Notes: generated by a model from the letters alone, not told the origin. A stretch of DNA of 64,000 bases from SVQP01 sp045658965 (GCA_045658965.1 JAZOVZ010000041.1:46413-110412), one strand, 5' to 3'. Numbered from the stretch's first letter, positions 25,453 to 33,612 are shown. A program made the numbers and translations.

Positions 25453-26070
25453 ATGTATTATCCGCAATATCCGAGAGACGCCCTTGTACCTACCGTCATT
25501 GAACAAACCGGCAGAGGCGAACGCGCTTACGATATTTTCTCCCGCCTGCTCAATGACCGTATCATTTTCCTGTCCGACGAGGTCAATGATGCAACCGCTT
25601 CTCTGATCGTTGCTCAGATGCTCTTCCTCGAATCGCAGGACCCCGATAAGGATATTTATTTCTACATTAACAGCCCCGGCGGTTCCGTGACTGCAGGAAT
25701 GGCAATCTACGACACCATGAAGTTCATTCGTTGTGACGTTTCCACCATTTGCATCGGTCTTGCCGCAAGCATGGGTGCGTTCCTGCTCTCCGCAGGCACT
25801 AAGGGCAAGCGTATTGCCCTGCCGCACAGTGAGATCATGATCCACCAGCCCAGTGGCGGTGCAAGAGGACAGGCGAGCGACATCAAGATCCAGGCGGATC
25901 TGATCCTGCGCACGCGCAAAACACTCAACGAGCTTCTTGCCGAGCACACCGGTCAGACTGTTAAGCAGATCGAAAAGGATACCGAGAGAGACCATTTCAT
26001 GACCGCCCAAGAAGCGCTCGCTTACGGCATTGTTGACCAGGTCAAGTCGCATCGCGGCGAGATCAAGTGA
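25453..26070 (+). CDS. clpP: ATP-dependent Clp protease proteolytic subunit
   Basis: Serine peptidase forming the tetradecameric chamber of ClpXP/ClpCP, 205 aa. The catalytic triad Ser106 (AASMGAF), His131 (MIHQPSGG) and Asp180 (ERDHFM) keeps the exact spacing of other ClpP proteins. INSPGGSVTAG is the conserved handle-region motif. The N-terminus (MYYPQYPRDALVPTVIEQT) is only a few residues longer than usual. It sits between tig and clpX with a 10-bp gap to clpX, so it is cotranscribed. Confidence 0.97.
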   Translation: MYYPQYPRDALVPTVIEQTGRGERAYDIFSRLLNDRIIFLSDEVNDATASLIVAQMLFLESQDPDKDIYFYINSPGGSVTAGMAIYDTMKFIRCDVSTICIGLAASMGAFLLSAGTKGKRIALPHSEIMIHQPSGGARGQASDIKIQADLILRTRKTLNELLAEHTGQTVKQIEKDTERDHFMTAQEALAYGIVDQVKSHRGEIK

Positions 26071-26080
26071 GGTAGCTTGC

Positions 26081-27427
26081 ATGGCAAATTCCAATAACGG
26101 TTCCCGTAGAGGGGGCAATGGGGACGCACCCTTTTGCTCCTTTTGCGGCAGACATGAAAGCCAGGTCAATTTTCTGATCTCCGCACCTACAGGTGCATAT
26201 ATCTGTGACTTTTGCGCAGAAGCTTGCAGTGAGTACGTTGAAGCGGCGGCTACGCCTTCGATTGATCTTGGCAAGCTCTCTATGGCAACGCTTCCCAAGC
26301 CCATGGATATCAAGCGTGCGCTTGACGAGTACGTCATTGGGCAGGATGATGCAAAGATTGCCCTGTCCGTGTCTGTATACAATCACTACAAGCGTGTGCT
26401 TTCCAAGAACGAAAAGCCCAAGGGCCGCAAAAAGAAGGGCCAGCAGGCTGAACAGGATGCAGTTGAGCTGCAAAAGAGCAACGTGCTTTTGATCGGTCCG
26501 ACCGGTGTTGGTAAGACCTATCTGGCACAAACGCTTGCAAAGACCCTGCAGGTTCCCTTTGCGATTGCTGACGCTACGACGTTGACCGAGGCAGGTTACG
26601 TTGGTGAAGACGTGGAGAACATTCTTCTGCGACTGATCCAAGCTGCCGACTATGACGTGGATCTTGCCGAACACGGCATTATCTATATCGACGAGATCGA
26701 TAAGATCTCCCGCAAGAGCGAGAACAGATCCATCACGCGCGACGTTTCGGGCGAAGGCGTGCAGCAGGCATTGCTCAAGATCCTCGAGGGTACGGTTGCA
26801 AACGTTCCTCCCCAGGGCGGACGTAAGCATCCCAATCAAGAGTTTATCAAGATCAATACCGAGAACATCCTGTTTATCTGCGGCGGCGCATTCGATGGAC
26901 TGGAAGGCATTATCGGTAAGAGACAAGGCAATCAGGCTATTGGCTTCTGTGCTGATATTCAAAAGAAGTCCGAGCGTCGTGACAGCGGCATTTACCGTGA
27001 CGTCACTCCGCATGATATCGTCAAGTATGGCTTGATTCCCGAATTGATCGGTAGACTTCCCGTCATTGTTTCTTTGAGCGACCTTGATAAAGAAGCTTTG
27101 CTTCGCATTATCAAGGAGCCTAAATCCGCACTGTTAAAGCAGTATATCAAGCTGTTTGATATGGATAATGTGAAGTTGACCTTGACGGATGATGCGTTGG
27201 AGGCTGTTGCGGAGCTCGCGATCAAGCGCAACACAGGCGCCCGCGGTCTACGTTCCATTATGGAAAGCATTATGATGCAAAGCATGTATGAAATCCCCTC
27301 CCGCGGTGACGTTGCAGAGGTGATTATCCATCGCGATTGCGTTGAGAAAGGCGCACTTCCCGAGCTTGTGATCAGAACCGAGCAAATCGAAGCTCCCACA
27401 GAGCTTTTGACTGACGGTCAAGCATAA
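26081..27427 (+). CDS. clpX: ATP-dependent Clp protease ATP-binding subunit ClpX
   Basis: AAA+ unfoldase partner of ClpP, 448 aa. An N-terminal zinc-binding domain (CSFCGR...CDFCAEAC) is followed by Walker A GPTGVGKT, the pore loop GYVGEDVE, Walker B IIYIDEIDKIS and a sensor/ClpP-contact region, ending in the small AAA domain. A charged insert (KGRKKKGQQAEQD) of moderate length lies just before Walker A. A longer frame reading into clpP exists, but ATG at 26081 with GTGAGGT upstream gives the standard N-terminus. It closes the tig-clpP-clpX cluster and is followed by a terminator. Confidence 0.97.
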   Translation: MANSNNGSRRGGNGDAPFCSFCGRHESQVNFLISAPTGAYICDFCAEACSEYVEAAATPSIDLGKLSMATLPKPMDIKRALDEYVIGQDDAKIALSVSVYNHYKRVLSKNEKPKGRKKKGQQAEQDAVELQKSNVLLIGPTGVGKTYLAQTLAKTLQVPFAIADATTLTEAGYVGEDVENILLRLIQAADYDVDLAEHGIIYIDEIDKISRKSENRSITRDVSGEGVQQALLKILEGTVANVPPQGGRKHPNQEFIKINTENILFICGGAFDGLEGIIGKRQGNQAIGFCADIQKKSERRDSGIYRDVTPHDIVKYGLIPELIGRLPVIVSLSDLDKEALLRIIKEPKSALLKQYIKLFDMDNVKLTLTDDALEAVAELAIKRNTGARGLRSIMESIMMQSMYEIPSRGDVAEVIIHRDCVEKGALPELVIRTEQIEAPTELLTDGQA

Positions 27428-27432
27428 TAAAT

Positions 27433-27467
27433 AACGACTCGTTACTAAACGTAGCGAGTCGTTTTGT
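27433..27467 (+). terminator. Terminator after clpX
   Basis: AACGACTCG / CGAGTCGTT arms (27433-27441 / 27455-27463) followed by a T-rich stretch. Confidence 0.8.
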
Positions 27468-27498
27468 ATTTATTCCTATTTTGCCTGCTTTTGATGCT

Positions 27499-27527
27499 TT
27501 GACAAATTTCTTGTTTTATGGTAAAAT
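27499..27527 (+). promoter_or_regulatory. Promoter of the AraC-family gene
   Basis: TTGACA (27499-27504), 17-bp spacer, TAAAAT (27522-27527). Confidence 0.75.
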
Positions 27528-27563
27528 ACTATTGGGGGGAGATTACAATACTCGAGGTGAAAT

Positions 27564-28403
27564 ATGAAATACCAACCAAACCTTATTGCCCTTTCCGATG
27601 ACATCACGCTTGGCGAAAATATGTTTACCATGATCCTGCTTCGCACAAATTCCTTGCACATGACAATTGATCACACACAATGCTATCTTGACGGCGCATA
27701 TGTACTTTGTTTAAAGCCCGGTGAACACATAGAAACACACAAAGGAAAATTTGAGGCTTTGTCCTTGGGCTTTTTGCCGTATTTTTATAATGTCAATTTG
27801 AATCACGAAATAATCGGCACATCAAAATATACAGAATTACGGCAGACACACGGATTTCCGGACTTTCATTTGTTTACCGAGCGAAGCAAAGAATATGTTG
27901 GAATTATTCCCATATCTGCAGAAGGCTTTATTTGCATCAGGGACTATTTCAACAGAATAGACCGCTATATCAAAAATCATACGAATGACAGCATGTGGTC
28001 TTGCCATGCCAGATCAGTTCTTATCTCGACAATATATTATGCGGAAAGCGCATACCTTGGGATCAGTGACAGAGAAATAAGTTCGGTTATTCTGTATATA
28101 CGTGAGCACGTTGCATCCTCTATGAGCTTAAAGCAGCTTTGTCTGAAATTCAGAACCAACCGCACTACTTTAACAAAGCAGTTCAAGGATTTGACCGGTA
28201 TGACACCCATGCAATTTGTGTTGGAGGAACGGTTGAATCAATCGCGTTCGGAATTATTGTTTACCGGGTTACCTATTGGAGAAATTGCGCTGAAATACGG
28301 TTTTTCTGATGCAAACTATTACATCCGCGCATTTAAGCGCAGATTTGGGCAATCGCCTCTGCAATACCGTAAAGAATGTCGCGCGAAACGTAATCAACTC
28401 TAA
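27564..28403 (+). CDS. AraC-family transcriptional regulator
   Basis: A 279-aa regulator. The N-terminal ~170 residues form a cupin-like sensing domain without a recognised ligand. The C-terminal ~100 residues carry two helix-turn-helices: SSMSLKQLCLKFRTNRTTLTK and IGEIALKYGFSDANYYIRAFK followed by GQSPLQYRKE, the classical AraC signature. It has its own promoter and a strong terminator and stands alone, so its target genes are not evident from context; AraC proteins with this architecture usually control sugar use or stress genes. Confidence 0.9.
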   Translation: MKYQPNLIALSDDITLGENMFTMILLRTNSLHMTIDHTQCYLDGAYVLCLKPGEHIETHKGKFEALSLGFLPYFYNVNLNHEIIGTSKYTELRQTHGFPDFHLFTERSKEYVGIIPISAEGFICIRDYFNRIDRYIKNHTNDSMWSCHARSVLISTIYYAESAYLGISDREISSVILYIREHVASSMSLKQLCLKFRTNRTTLTKQFKDLTGMTPMQFVLEERLNQSRSELLFTGLPIGEIALKYGFSDANYYIRAFKRRFGQSPLQYRKECRAKRNQL

Positions 28404-28407
28404 AAGC

Positions 28408-28440
28408 AGAACCGCACCGAAATCGGTGCGGTTCTTTTAT
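28408..28440. terminator. Bidirectional terminator
   Basis: Perfect 13-bp arms AGAACCGCACCGA / TCGGTGCGGTTCT with a 2-base gap in the loop and T-run, between converging genes. Confidence 0.85.
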
Positions 28441-28443
28441 ATT

Positions 28444-29274
28444 TTACGAGCAACCGCAGTTCCCTGCGCGGTCTCCCTTGAATTCACCGTTATAACCGGG
28501 CGGGCAAAACTCAGCGGAAGGAAAAGGCATGTGGCGGAATACGCTGCAAGGATCGGAAGAATCGTTGGTGAGGCACTCCTTATCGGGCACACAGTATTCG
28601 GTCGCCTGAATGAGATACTGTGCGGGTCTGACGAGACGAATTACCGAGAACAAGCCAAACGATACAGCAAGATATCTGCGATATTCGTCGTCTCTGCCAA
28701 GCACCTGACCAAGATCGGTACAAACACCGTCGGGAATATCGCAAGAGCAGCAGCAACAGCAGCAGCAATCCTGAACGTTCTCCACGACCTTGACGCCAAG
28801 CACGATGGGGTCGACCACCTCGATTACTGCCTGGGGCACGTTTCTCTCTCCGCAGACGGGAACGGGACGGGCGCAGAAATCATCAGAGCATTTGCCCGAC
28901 TTAAAAATGCTGACGTTGCTTTCACTGCCGTACAGCACAACGTTCTTTTCAAGCACAGCGATACCTTGGAACTCCTGTGCTCTTCCGTTAATGCACGACT
29001 CAAGCGTCAGCTTGATATAAAAGCGAATGGTGACGGTATAAAAGCCGCGGTTAAACTGTACGGGCTCGACTGTAATATTCGTCCAGCCGATATCGGCACA
29101 TTTCACACGAATATTGGACGTGTGCTCAATGACCTCCTGACCAAAATCGGTCAAGTATACACGTACGTTCTCAAAGCAATCACGATCCCTGCAGGAATCC
29201 AGAATTCTGTTGGTTTCAATACAAACAGTTTCCTTGGTATGGCAGGAATTGTTTGCAAATCTGTTATCAGACAT
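28444..29274 (-). CDS. Cysteine-rich protein with poly-Cys tract, possible spore-envelope protein
   Basis: A 276-aa protein of unknown family. The N-terminal ~150 residues have a beta-rich character (NIRVKCADIGWTNITVEP, GFYTVTIRFYIKLTLE). A run of seven cysteines plus C-S-C near residue 180 follows, and the C-terminus is rich in Cys and Pro (EFCPPGYNG, AGNCGCS). There is no signal peptide. Such cysteine-dense soluble proteins in clostridia are often spore coat or exosporium components; that role is inference. The start at 29274 is fixed by GGAGGTGTT; a 35-codon upstream extension is not used. A sigma-E-like -10 (CATACCAT, minus strand, 29320-29327) lies upstream. Confidence 0.65.
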   Translation of the reverse strand: MSDNRFANNSCHTKETVCIETNRILDSCRDRDCFENVRVYLTDFGQEVIEHTSNIRVKCADIGWTNITVEPVQFNRGFYTVTIRFYIKLTLESCINGRAQEFQGIAVLEKNVVLYGSESNVSIFKSGKCSDDFCARPVPVCGERNVPQAVIEVVDPIVLGVKVVENVQDCCCCCCCSCDIPDGVCTDLGQVLGRDDEYRRYLAVSFGLFSVIRLVRPAQYLIQATEYCVPDKECLTNDSSDPCSVFRHMPFPSAEFCPPGYNGEFKGDRAGNCGCS

Positions 29275-29375
29275 AGTAACACCTCCGTAGTTTAGAAGCA
29301 GAAACGCCTCTTCCCTAACATGGTATGCATACATGACGATTTTTGACAGCGCAAAACAAAATGATAATAAATACG

Positions 29376-29704
29376 ACAAAAAAGCAACCGCTTATCGGGC
29401 TGACAAATTAGCGGTGAAAAAGAAGGAAATAAGAAATGAGCTTGGCGAAAACACGATTTCGTCAAGCTCTCTTTTTGCATTCTATTAGTGATATTCCGAC
29501 TGCGTCGGAGTGTTATTGCCCTTCGGGCAGTGATATTGTTCGGCTGCGCCTTTCAGTGATATTCTATTCGCCTTTCAAACTCGCGCAGCGAATACCACTG
29601 CCGCAGGCAATATCACTGCCAAAGGCAATAGAACTCGCCGAAGGCGAATAGAACTGGGTAGATACTCCGCTTGGAGTATCTACCCATCAGCGGTTGCTTT
29701 TTGT
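29376..29704. repeat. Nested-palindrome repeat element (AGTGATATT array) within an outer inverted repeat
   Basis: The intergenic space 29275-29704 holds a structured repeat. Four copies of AGTG(A/T)TATT(C/G) start at 29487, 29509, 29529 and 29555. Four inverted-type copies of AATAnnACT start at 29591, 29609, 29627 and 29647. They are separated by small GC-rich mini-hairpins (CCGACtgcGTCGG, GCCCttcGGGC, GCCgcaGGC, CGCCgaaGGCG). A further 13-bp-arm hairpin is at 29656-29685, and a terminator-like hairpin with T-run at 29438-29475. The whole is bracketed by near-perfect arms AAAAGCAACCGCT (29380-29392) and AGCGGTTGCTTTT (29689-29701). No target-site duplication is seen. Confidence 0.8.
29438..29475 (+). 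terminator. Terminator-like hairpin inside the repeat region
   Basis: GAGCTTGGCGAAA / TTTCGTCAAGCTC arms (one G-T pair) with a 6-base loop and CTCTTTTT after it. No plus-strand gene ends immediately upstream. Confidence 0.6.
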
Positions 29705-30484
29705 TTACTCAGTTTTAGGCATCTTCTCATCAAGCTTTATCAAAATAAACGTGGAAATGCAGTAGCATACCCAGGCCATGATGGCATAAAAGACCAACTC
29801 AATAATTTGAAAGCCGATGTATTCCCAAAATCTAAGCTTTGTTAAATTCATGAAAGCATAATAGACGTATTGCACCGCAAACACCGCCCAATACGTTGCT
29901 GCCGTTACAAGAACACCAACCTGTACAGGATTTTTCATACTGACAAATTTGCTGAACGGGAAAGCAATGCTTCTTTGATCCTGCAGTTCGTCTCCCATGA
30001 TTTTTGCCTTACGGTTATAATCGTTGCGCGCCGCTTCGCGCTTAGCAAGCAACTTAGCCGTCACAAATCCCACAATGAACAGTCGCAGGCAATCCAGCAG
30101 AATGTACAGTACTAAGTTCTCCAAGACCATGCGCAGCCAATCCTCAACAGTTTCGGGAAGCGTTCCGGGATAGATCGCCCAGCCAATACCCAATATTGCT
30201 ACGTAATGGAACACCGTAACAGCCAAAAATGCCGAGAACACGGTGGTCATATCACGGGTACCTATTGCATAGATACCGTAGATTACGACAGCTGATGCGA
30301 TCGCGAACGCAAACACATCGGCTATTGCAATACCGGCATCCAACAAAAACGCCCATAAGCCGTCTTGGAACAGAACGTTACTGTTCAATAATCTTGTTGC
30401 CGTTGACATGCCGATCAGGAGCAGCATCAGCCCTCCGTAGCCAAACAGCATCCATTTCAGAAGTTTTTGTTTATATATAGCCAT
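29705..30484 (-). CDS. Polytopic membrane protein of unknown function
   Basis: A 259-aa protein with about six transmembrane segments (LFGYGGLMLLLIGMS; WAFLLDAGIAIADVFAFAIA; VFSAFLAVTVFHYVAILGIG; LVLYILLDCLRLFIVGFV; VLVTAATYWAVFAVQYVYYA; IIELVFYAIMAWVCYCIST). A cytoplasmic loop of ~40 residues rich in Arg, Lys and Asp lies between the fourth and fifth. No catalytic or transport motif is evident and I do not recognise the family. ATG at 30484 has GAAAGGG upstream. It is transcribed alone toward the repeat element at its 3' side, whose outer inverted repeat could form its terminator. Confidence 0.6.
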   Translation of the reverse strand: MAIYKQKLLKWMLFGYGGLMLLLIGMSTATRLLNSNVLFQDGLWAFLLDAGIAIADVFAFAIASAVVIYGIYAIGTRDMTTVFSAFLAVTVFHYVAILGIGWAIYPGTLPETVEDWLRMVLENLVLYILLDCLRLFIVGFVTAKLLAKREAARNDYNRKAKIMGDELQDQRSIAFPFSKFVSMKNPVQVGVLVTAATYWAVFAVQYVYYAFMNLTKLRFWEYIGFQIIELVFYAIMAWVCYCISTFILIKLDEKMPKTE

Positions 30485-30626
30485 GTTTCATTTCCCTTTC
30501 GAATATATGCATACAGTATACCATATTACCATAAAAAATGCTACAGTTAAATGTAAATATTTTGCAATTCCGGATAAAACACAACGTCGTGGCATATGAT
30601 AGAGTATCGGAATACGGAGGTTGCAT

Positions 30627-31037
30627 ATGCACGCTGAATTTGGAAACGGACATAAACAAATCACATTTTATAATGCGGAAAAGCGTCACGACGTGGACGT
30701 CATGCTATCGCGCATAGCTTCATCATACAAGGCAATGCTTGCTGTGGGTTATCCGAGCATAGCACGTGCAGAACGTTGCTGTAAATTGATTTTTACAAGC
30801 GATATGCCCGGTCGTACGGCTCTTAACGTATATATATCCTCTCGCCCTTGCGGAATTTACACAGATGAACAGGCGTATCACAAACAGCTCGCGCGAGCAT
30901 TTTTTTCGGCTACTGGTTTTGATATTTACCCAACAAGCAGCAGTGCTGCTGATCTGGAGATTGGCATTGGAAACATGGATGCGGGTACACAAGGATACGT
31001 GATACTGAAGGATGCGATCATGGAGTTCGCCTTTTAG
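30627..31037 (+). CDS. Hypothetical protein
   Basis: A 136-aa protein with no transmembrane segment or signal peptide. It has a compact alpha/beta composition (KQITFYNAEKRHDVDVMLSR, RCCKLIFTSDMPG, GYVILKDAIMEFAF). A paired cysteine (ERCCKL) is present, but no known motif is recognised. The ATG at 30627 is 6 bases after GGAGG; an in-frame TTG at 30621 touches the Shine-Dalgarno and is rejected. A weak TATGAT box (30595-30600) lies upstream without a good -35. It precedes tRNA-Val but has no terminator before the tRNA promoter. Confidence 0.55.
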   Translation: MHAEFGNGHKQITFYNAEKRHDVDVMLSRIASSYKAMLAVGYPSIARAERCCKLIFTSDMPGRTALNVYISSRPCGIYTDEQAYHKQLARAFFSATGFDIYPTSSSAADLEIGIGNMDAGTQGYVILKDAIMEFAF

Positions 31038-31080
31038 GCATGGTGGGCACAAATATTTTCTGATTTTTTTCAAAAAGGGG

Positions 31081-31109
31081 TTGCATTTCAGTTACGTTTG
31101 TGGTATAAT
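31081..31109 (+). promoter_or_regulatory. tRNA-Val promoter
   Basis: TTGCAT (31081-31086), 17-bp spacer, TATAAT (31104-31109), 11 bp before the mature tRNA 5' end. Confidence 0.85.
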
Positions 31110-31120
31110 ACCAAACGTTC

Positions 31121-31197
31121 GGAGGCGTAGCTCAGTTGGTCAGAGCGCACGGTTCACATCCGTGAGGTCATGGGTTCGAGCCCCCTCGTCTCCACCA
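31121..31197 (+). tRNA. tRNA-Val (anticodon CAC), CCA encoded
   Basis: Cloverleaf of 77 nt. The acceptor stem is GGAGGCG/CGTCTCC with one G-U pair, the D-stem GCTC/GAGC, and the anticodon stem CACGG/CCGTG with loop TTCACAT giving anticodon CAC (codon GUG). The T-loop is TTCGAGC and the 3' CCA is encoded. The T-stem ATGGG/CCCCT has one T-C mismatch at its second pair. It has its own promoter and a rho-independent terminator directly after it. Confidence 0.95.
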
Positions 31198-31199
31198 TA

Positions 31200-31240
31200 A
31201 AAAACGGATCGCGCAAGCGATCCGTTTTTTTGTTTTTGCC
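31200..31240 (+). terminator. Terminator after tRNA-Val
   Basis: AAACGGATCGC / GCGATCCGTTT hairpin followed by a long T-run. Confidence 0.9.
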
Positions 31241-31272
31241 GAGAACTGCCCCAAAATAAGCAATCGCCGCAA

Positions 31273-31674
31273 TCATTTATTAGAGAACAATTCGGGATTG
31301 TATCTGTAAATGTCTTGGCTGTCAATATCCACGTCGGGGATAATAATAGGCAGGATTCCGGTGCTGGAAGAAATCGTCGAAACAGCAGCTCTCGCAAACG
31401 GATACAGCTGCTTAAAGGACTCCTTATGCAACAGTTCTTTGTCCTGTTCTGCCACAATTTCAAAAATGCCTACCAGCGTCAAATCCATCTTAAACGTATC
31501 AGGGGCGTCTTGATCGCAAACAGAAACCTTCATTTCTGCCCTACAGGTATTGTTGGTGCCAAACTTGACTTGATACGTGTATTTATTCTGCAGTTTGGTT
31601 TTACCGCTTGCAGCTGCATGATTCTGAAACTGAACATCTGTAATTCTATAAGTCTTCAGTACAAGTTCTTTCAT
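31273..31674 (-). CDS. SecB-like protein-export chaperone domain protein
   Basis: A 133-aa protein that resembles SecB: a beta-sheet N-terminus (NKYTYQVKFG, AEMKVSVCD, DLTLVGIFEI) followed by the characteristic LYPFARAAVSTISSSTG-LPIIIPDVDI helix-loop. SecB is mainly proteobacterial, but SecB-like proteins occur in Firmicutes, some with toxin-antitoxin systems; no toxin is adjacent here. The start at 31674 follows AAAGGAG at correct spacing. It lies downstream of the P-loop gene on the same strand, with a terminator hairpin only ~20 bp before its start. Function as a chaperone is inference; the family call is moderately secure. Confidence 0.6.
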   Translation of the reverse strand: MKELVLKTYRITDVQFQNHAAASGKTKLQNKYTYQVKFGTNNTCRAEMKVSVCDQDAPDTFKMDLTLVGIFEIVAEQDKELLHKESFKQLYPFARAAVSTISSSTGILPIIIPDVDIDSQDIYRYNPELFSNK

Positions 31675-31692
31675 ATAATCTCCTTTAATGAT

Positions 31693-31720
31693 GAAAAAAG
31701 AGGCATACGCCTCTTTTTTC
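31693..31720 (-). terminator. Terminator hairpin between the P-loop gene and the SecB-like gene
   Basis: GAAAAAAGAGGC / GCCTCTTTTTTC arms with a 4-base loop, a textbook terminator usable on the minus strand. It lies between two co-directional genes, so the SecB-like gene depends on read-through or an unrecognised start of transcription. Confidence 0.85.
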
Positions 31721-31743
31721 ATTCAGACATTTTGTCGTATGAC

Positions 31744-32151
31744 TTACAGATACTTCTTGATGGTATCGGAAGCCTCTTCTACAGGCAGAGAGGAAGTCAT
31801 CACAACGTTGACGTTCATCTTGGAGCAGAGCTCGTCAACAGCAAGAACCAGCTTTTCGAATGCAGCAATATCTTCGTTGCAGATCTTGAGAGCAGAGTCT
31901 ACAAACAGATCGGAAACGTCGTGGTTGCTTGCAAGAATACCTGCGATGAAGCCATACAGAGCTTCTGCATCGAATACCAGGTACTCGTTGGTGTTGATCA
32001 ATCTTGCCTGATACTTAACGTCGTATCTCAGCTTAACGCCCTTTTCAATGCAGACAACGTCGCCCTGGGTCTTGGAAAGTGCGTCGTTAACCATTTCAAT
32101 CAAAGTCTTTGTTTTTCCGGTGCCTTTAACACCAATCAGCAATTTGAGCAT
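31744..32151 (-). CDS. Small P-loop protein of unknown function
   Basis: A 135-aa protein beginning with a hydrophobic strand and a Walker A motif, LLIGVKGTGKTKTLIE (GxxGxGKT, residues ~7-14). LVLAVDELCSK later may serve as a Walker B-like strand, and VVMTSSLP as a sensor-like position. It is much shorter than typical AAA or kinase proteins and I do not recognise a family, though stand-alone ATP-binding proteins of this size occur in clostridia. Start ATG at 32151 is preceded by GGAGGAC. It has its own promoter (32183-32211) and a strong terminator. Confidence 0.6.
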   Translation of the reverse strand: MLKLLIGVKGTGKTKTLIEMVNDALSKTQGDVVCIEKGVKLRYDVKYQARLINTNEYLVFDAEALYGFIAGILASNHDVSDLFVDSALKICNEDIAAFEKLVLAVDELCSKMNVNVVMTSSLPVEEASDTIKKYL

Positions 32152-32182
32152 ATGTTTAGTCCTCCATGGAATGCTTTTCTAT

Positions 32183-32211
32183 ATTATACAGTATTTTTTT
32201 GAATATTACAA
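32183..32211 (-). promoter_or_regulatory. Promoter of the P-loop gene
   Basis: Minus strand TTGTAA (32206-32211), 17-bp spacer, TATAAT (32183-32188). Confidence 0.75.
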
Positions 32212-32226
32212 GACCTTTTTGAAAAT

Positions 32227-33564
32227 TTATCCCAGTCTTGCCTCAAGTTTTTGTTTCATTTCTTCGTATCCGGGCTTGCCGAGCAGTGCAAACATGTTTT
32301 TCTTGTACGCCTCAACGCCGGGCTGGTCAAACGGATTGACTCCGAGCATGTAACCGGAGATCGCGCAAGCCAATTCAAAGAAGTAGATCATGTAGCCCAG
32401 AGAGTGTGCGCTACGATCCTTGATTTCGAGCAGAACGTTAGGTACGCCGCCGTCTACGTGTGCAAGAAGAGTTCCCTGCATTGCGGTCTTCTTGACGACG
32501 TTCAGATCAACGCCGGACAGGAAGTTCAGACCGTCTACGTTAGCGGGATCGTGAGGAATATCAAAGGTAACGTCGCTGTTCTCGATCGAGATCACGGTCT
32601 CAAACAGATTGCGTACACCGTCCTGAATGTACTGACCAAGCGAGTGCAGGTCTGTGGAGAAGATCACGGACGCGGGGAAAATGCCCTTCTGGTCCTTACC
32701 CTCGCTCTCACCGTACAGCTGCTTCCACCACTCGTTGAACATCTGCGAATAGGTCTCGTAGCCAACCAGAATTTCGGTCGTCTTGCCCTTTCTGTACAGA
32801 ATGTTACGAATAGCTGCGTACTTATAGCAATCATTATTTGCAATCTTATCGTCGGTGTATGCAAGTCTTGCATCGTTTGCGCCCTGCATCAGTGCGTCAA
32901 TGTCAATACCGGCAACAGCAATAGGCAGAAGACCTACTGCGGTAAGCACCGAGAATCTGCCGCCAACGTCATCCGGAACGACAAAGGTCTGATATCCCAT
33001 CTGATCGGAGAACGCCTTAAGCGTGCCTCTCTGACGGTCCGTGGTAACGTAAATGCGCTCCTTTGCGCCCTCAACACCGTATTTCTCTTCCAGCATGTTG
33101 CGGAATACGCGGAAAGCAACTGCGGGCTCGGTGGTAGTACCGGATTTAGAGATGACGTTAATGCAAACGTCTTTACCCTCACAAATGCTCAGCAGCTCCG
33201 CAATGGATGCAGCACTGATATTGCAGCCTGCGAAATAGATGTCGGGAGTATCCTTTTTCAGATTGTTGTACAGGGGGGATTTGAGATATTCGATCACAGC
33301 GCGTGCACCGAGATAAGAGCCGCCGATACCGATGACGATAAATACGTCACAGTTCTTTTTGATCTTCTCTGCGCACTGCTTAATGGTAGCAAATTCCTGC
33401 TTGTCGTAATCTTCCGGCAACGTTGTCCAGCCAAGAAAATCGTTACCAAGACCGCTCTTTGCAACAAGCATGTTATGCGCTGCAGTGACCTGAGGTTGAA
33501 TTGCGGTGTATTCCTGATCCAGAATAAAACCGCGCAAATAGTTATCGTTAAGTCGGATAGTCAT
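32227..33564 (-). CDS. pgi: Glucose-6-phosphate isomerase
   Basis: Glycolytic aldose-ketose isomerase interconverting glucose-6-phosphate and fructose-6-phosphate, 445 aa, the shorter Gram-positive length. Recognisable segments are GIGGSYLGARAV (phosphate binding), SKSGTTTEPAVAFR, the PGI signature GGRFSVLTAVGLLPIAVAG, HSLGQYIQDG and the C-terminal FDQPGVEAYKKN containing the catalytic lysine. ATG at 33564 follows AAAGGCGG. It has its own promoter (33613-33641) and is not in an operon with the carboxypeptidase gene behind it. Confidence 0.97.
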   Translation of the reverse strand: MTIRLNDNYLRGFILDQEYTAIQPQVTAAHNMLVAKSGLGNDFLGWTTLPEDYDKQEFATIKQCAEKIKKNCDVFIVIGIGGSYLGARAVIEYLKSPLYNNLKKDTPDIYFAGCNISAASIAELLSICEGKDVCINVISKSGTTTEPAVAFRVFRNMLEEKYGVEGAKERIYVTTDRQRGTLKAFSDQMGYQTFVVPDDVGGRFSVLTAVGLLPIAVAGIDIDALMQGANDARLAYTDDKIANNDCYKYAAIRNILYRKGKTTEILVGYETYSQMFNEWWKQLYGESEGKDQKGIFPASVIFSTDLHSLGQYIQDGVRNLFETVISIENSDVTFDIPHDPANVDGLNFLSGVDLNVVKKTAMQGTLLAHVDGGVPNVLLEIKDRSAHSLGYMIYFFELACAISGYMLGVNPFDQPGVEAYKKNMFALLGKPGYEEMKQKLEARLG

Positions 33565-33612
33565 TTTTATACCGCCTTTATGTTATTCGCCCACAATGGA
33601 GCGTCTGTATTT

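Noticed and set aside
29376..29704. CRISPR array or MITE interpretation of the AGTGATATT region
   Set aside because: Units are not identical direct repeats with unique spacers, no cas gene is nearby, and no target-site duplication is visible.
31012..31200. Short frame across tRNA-Val
   Set aside because: Translation through a tRNA gene gives typical spurious sequence; the same applies to 60722-61006 over tRNA-Pro.
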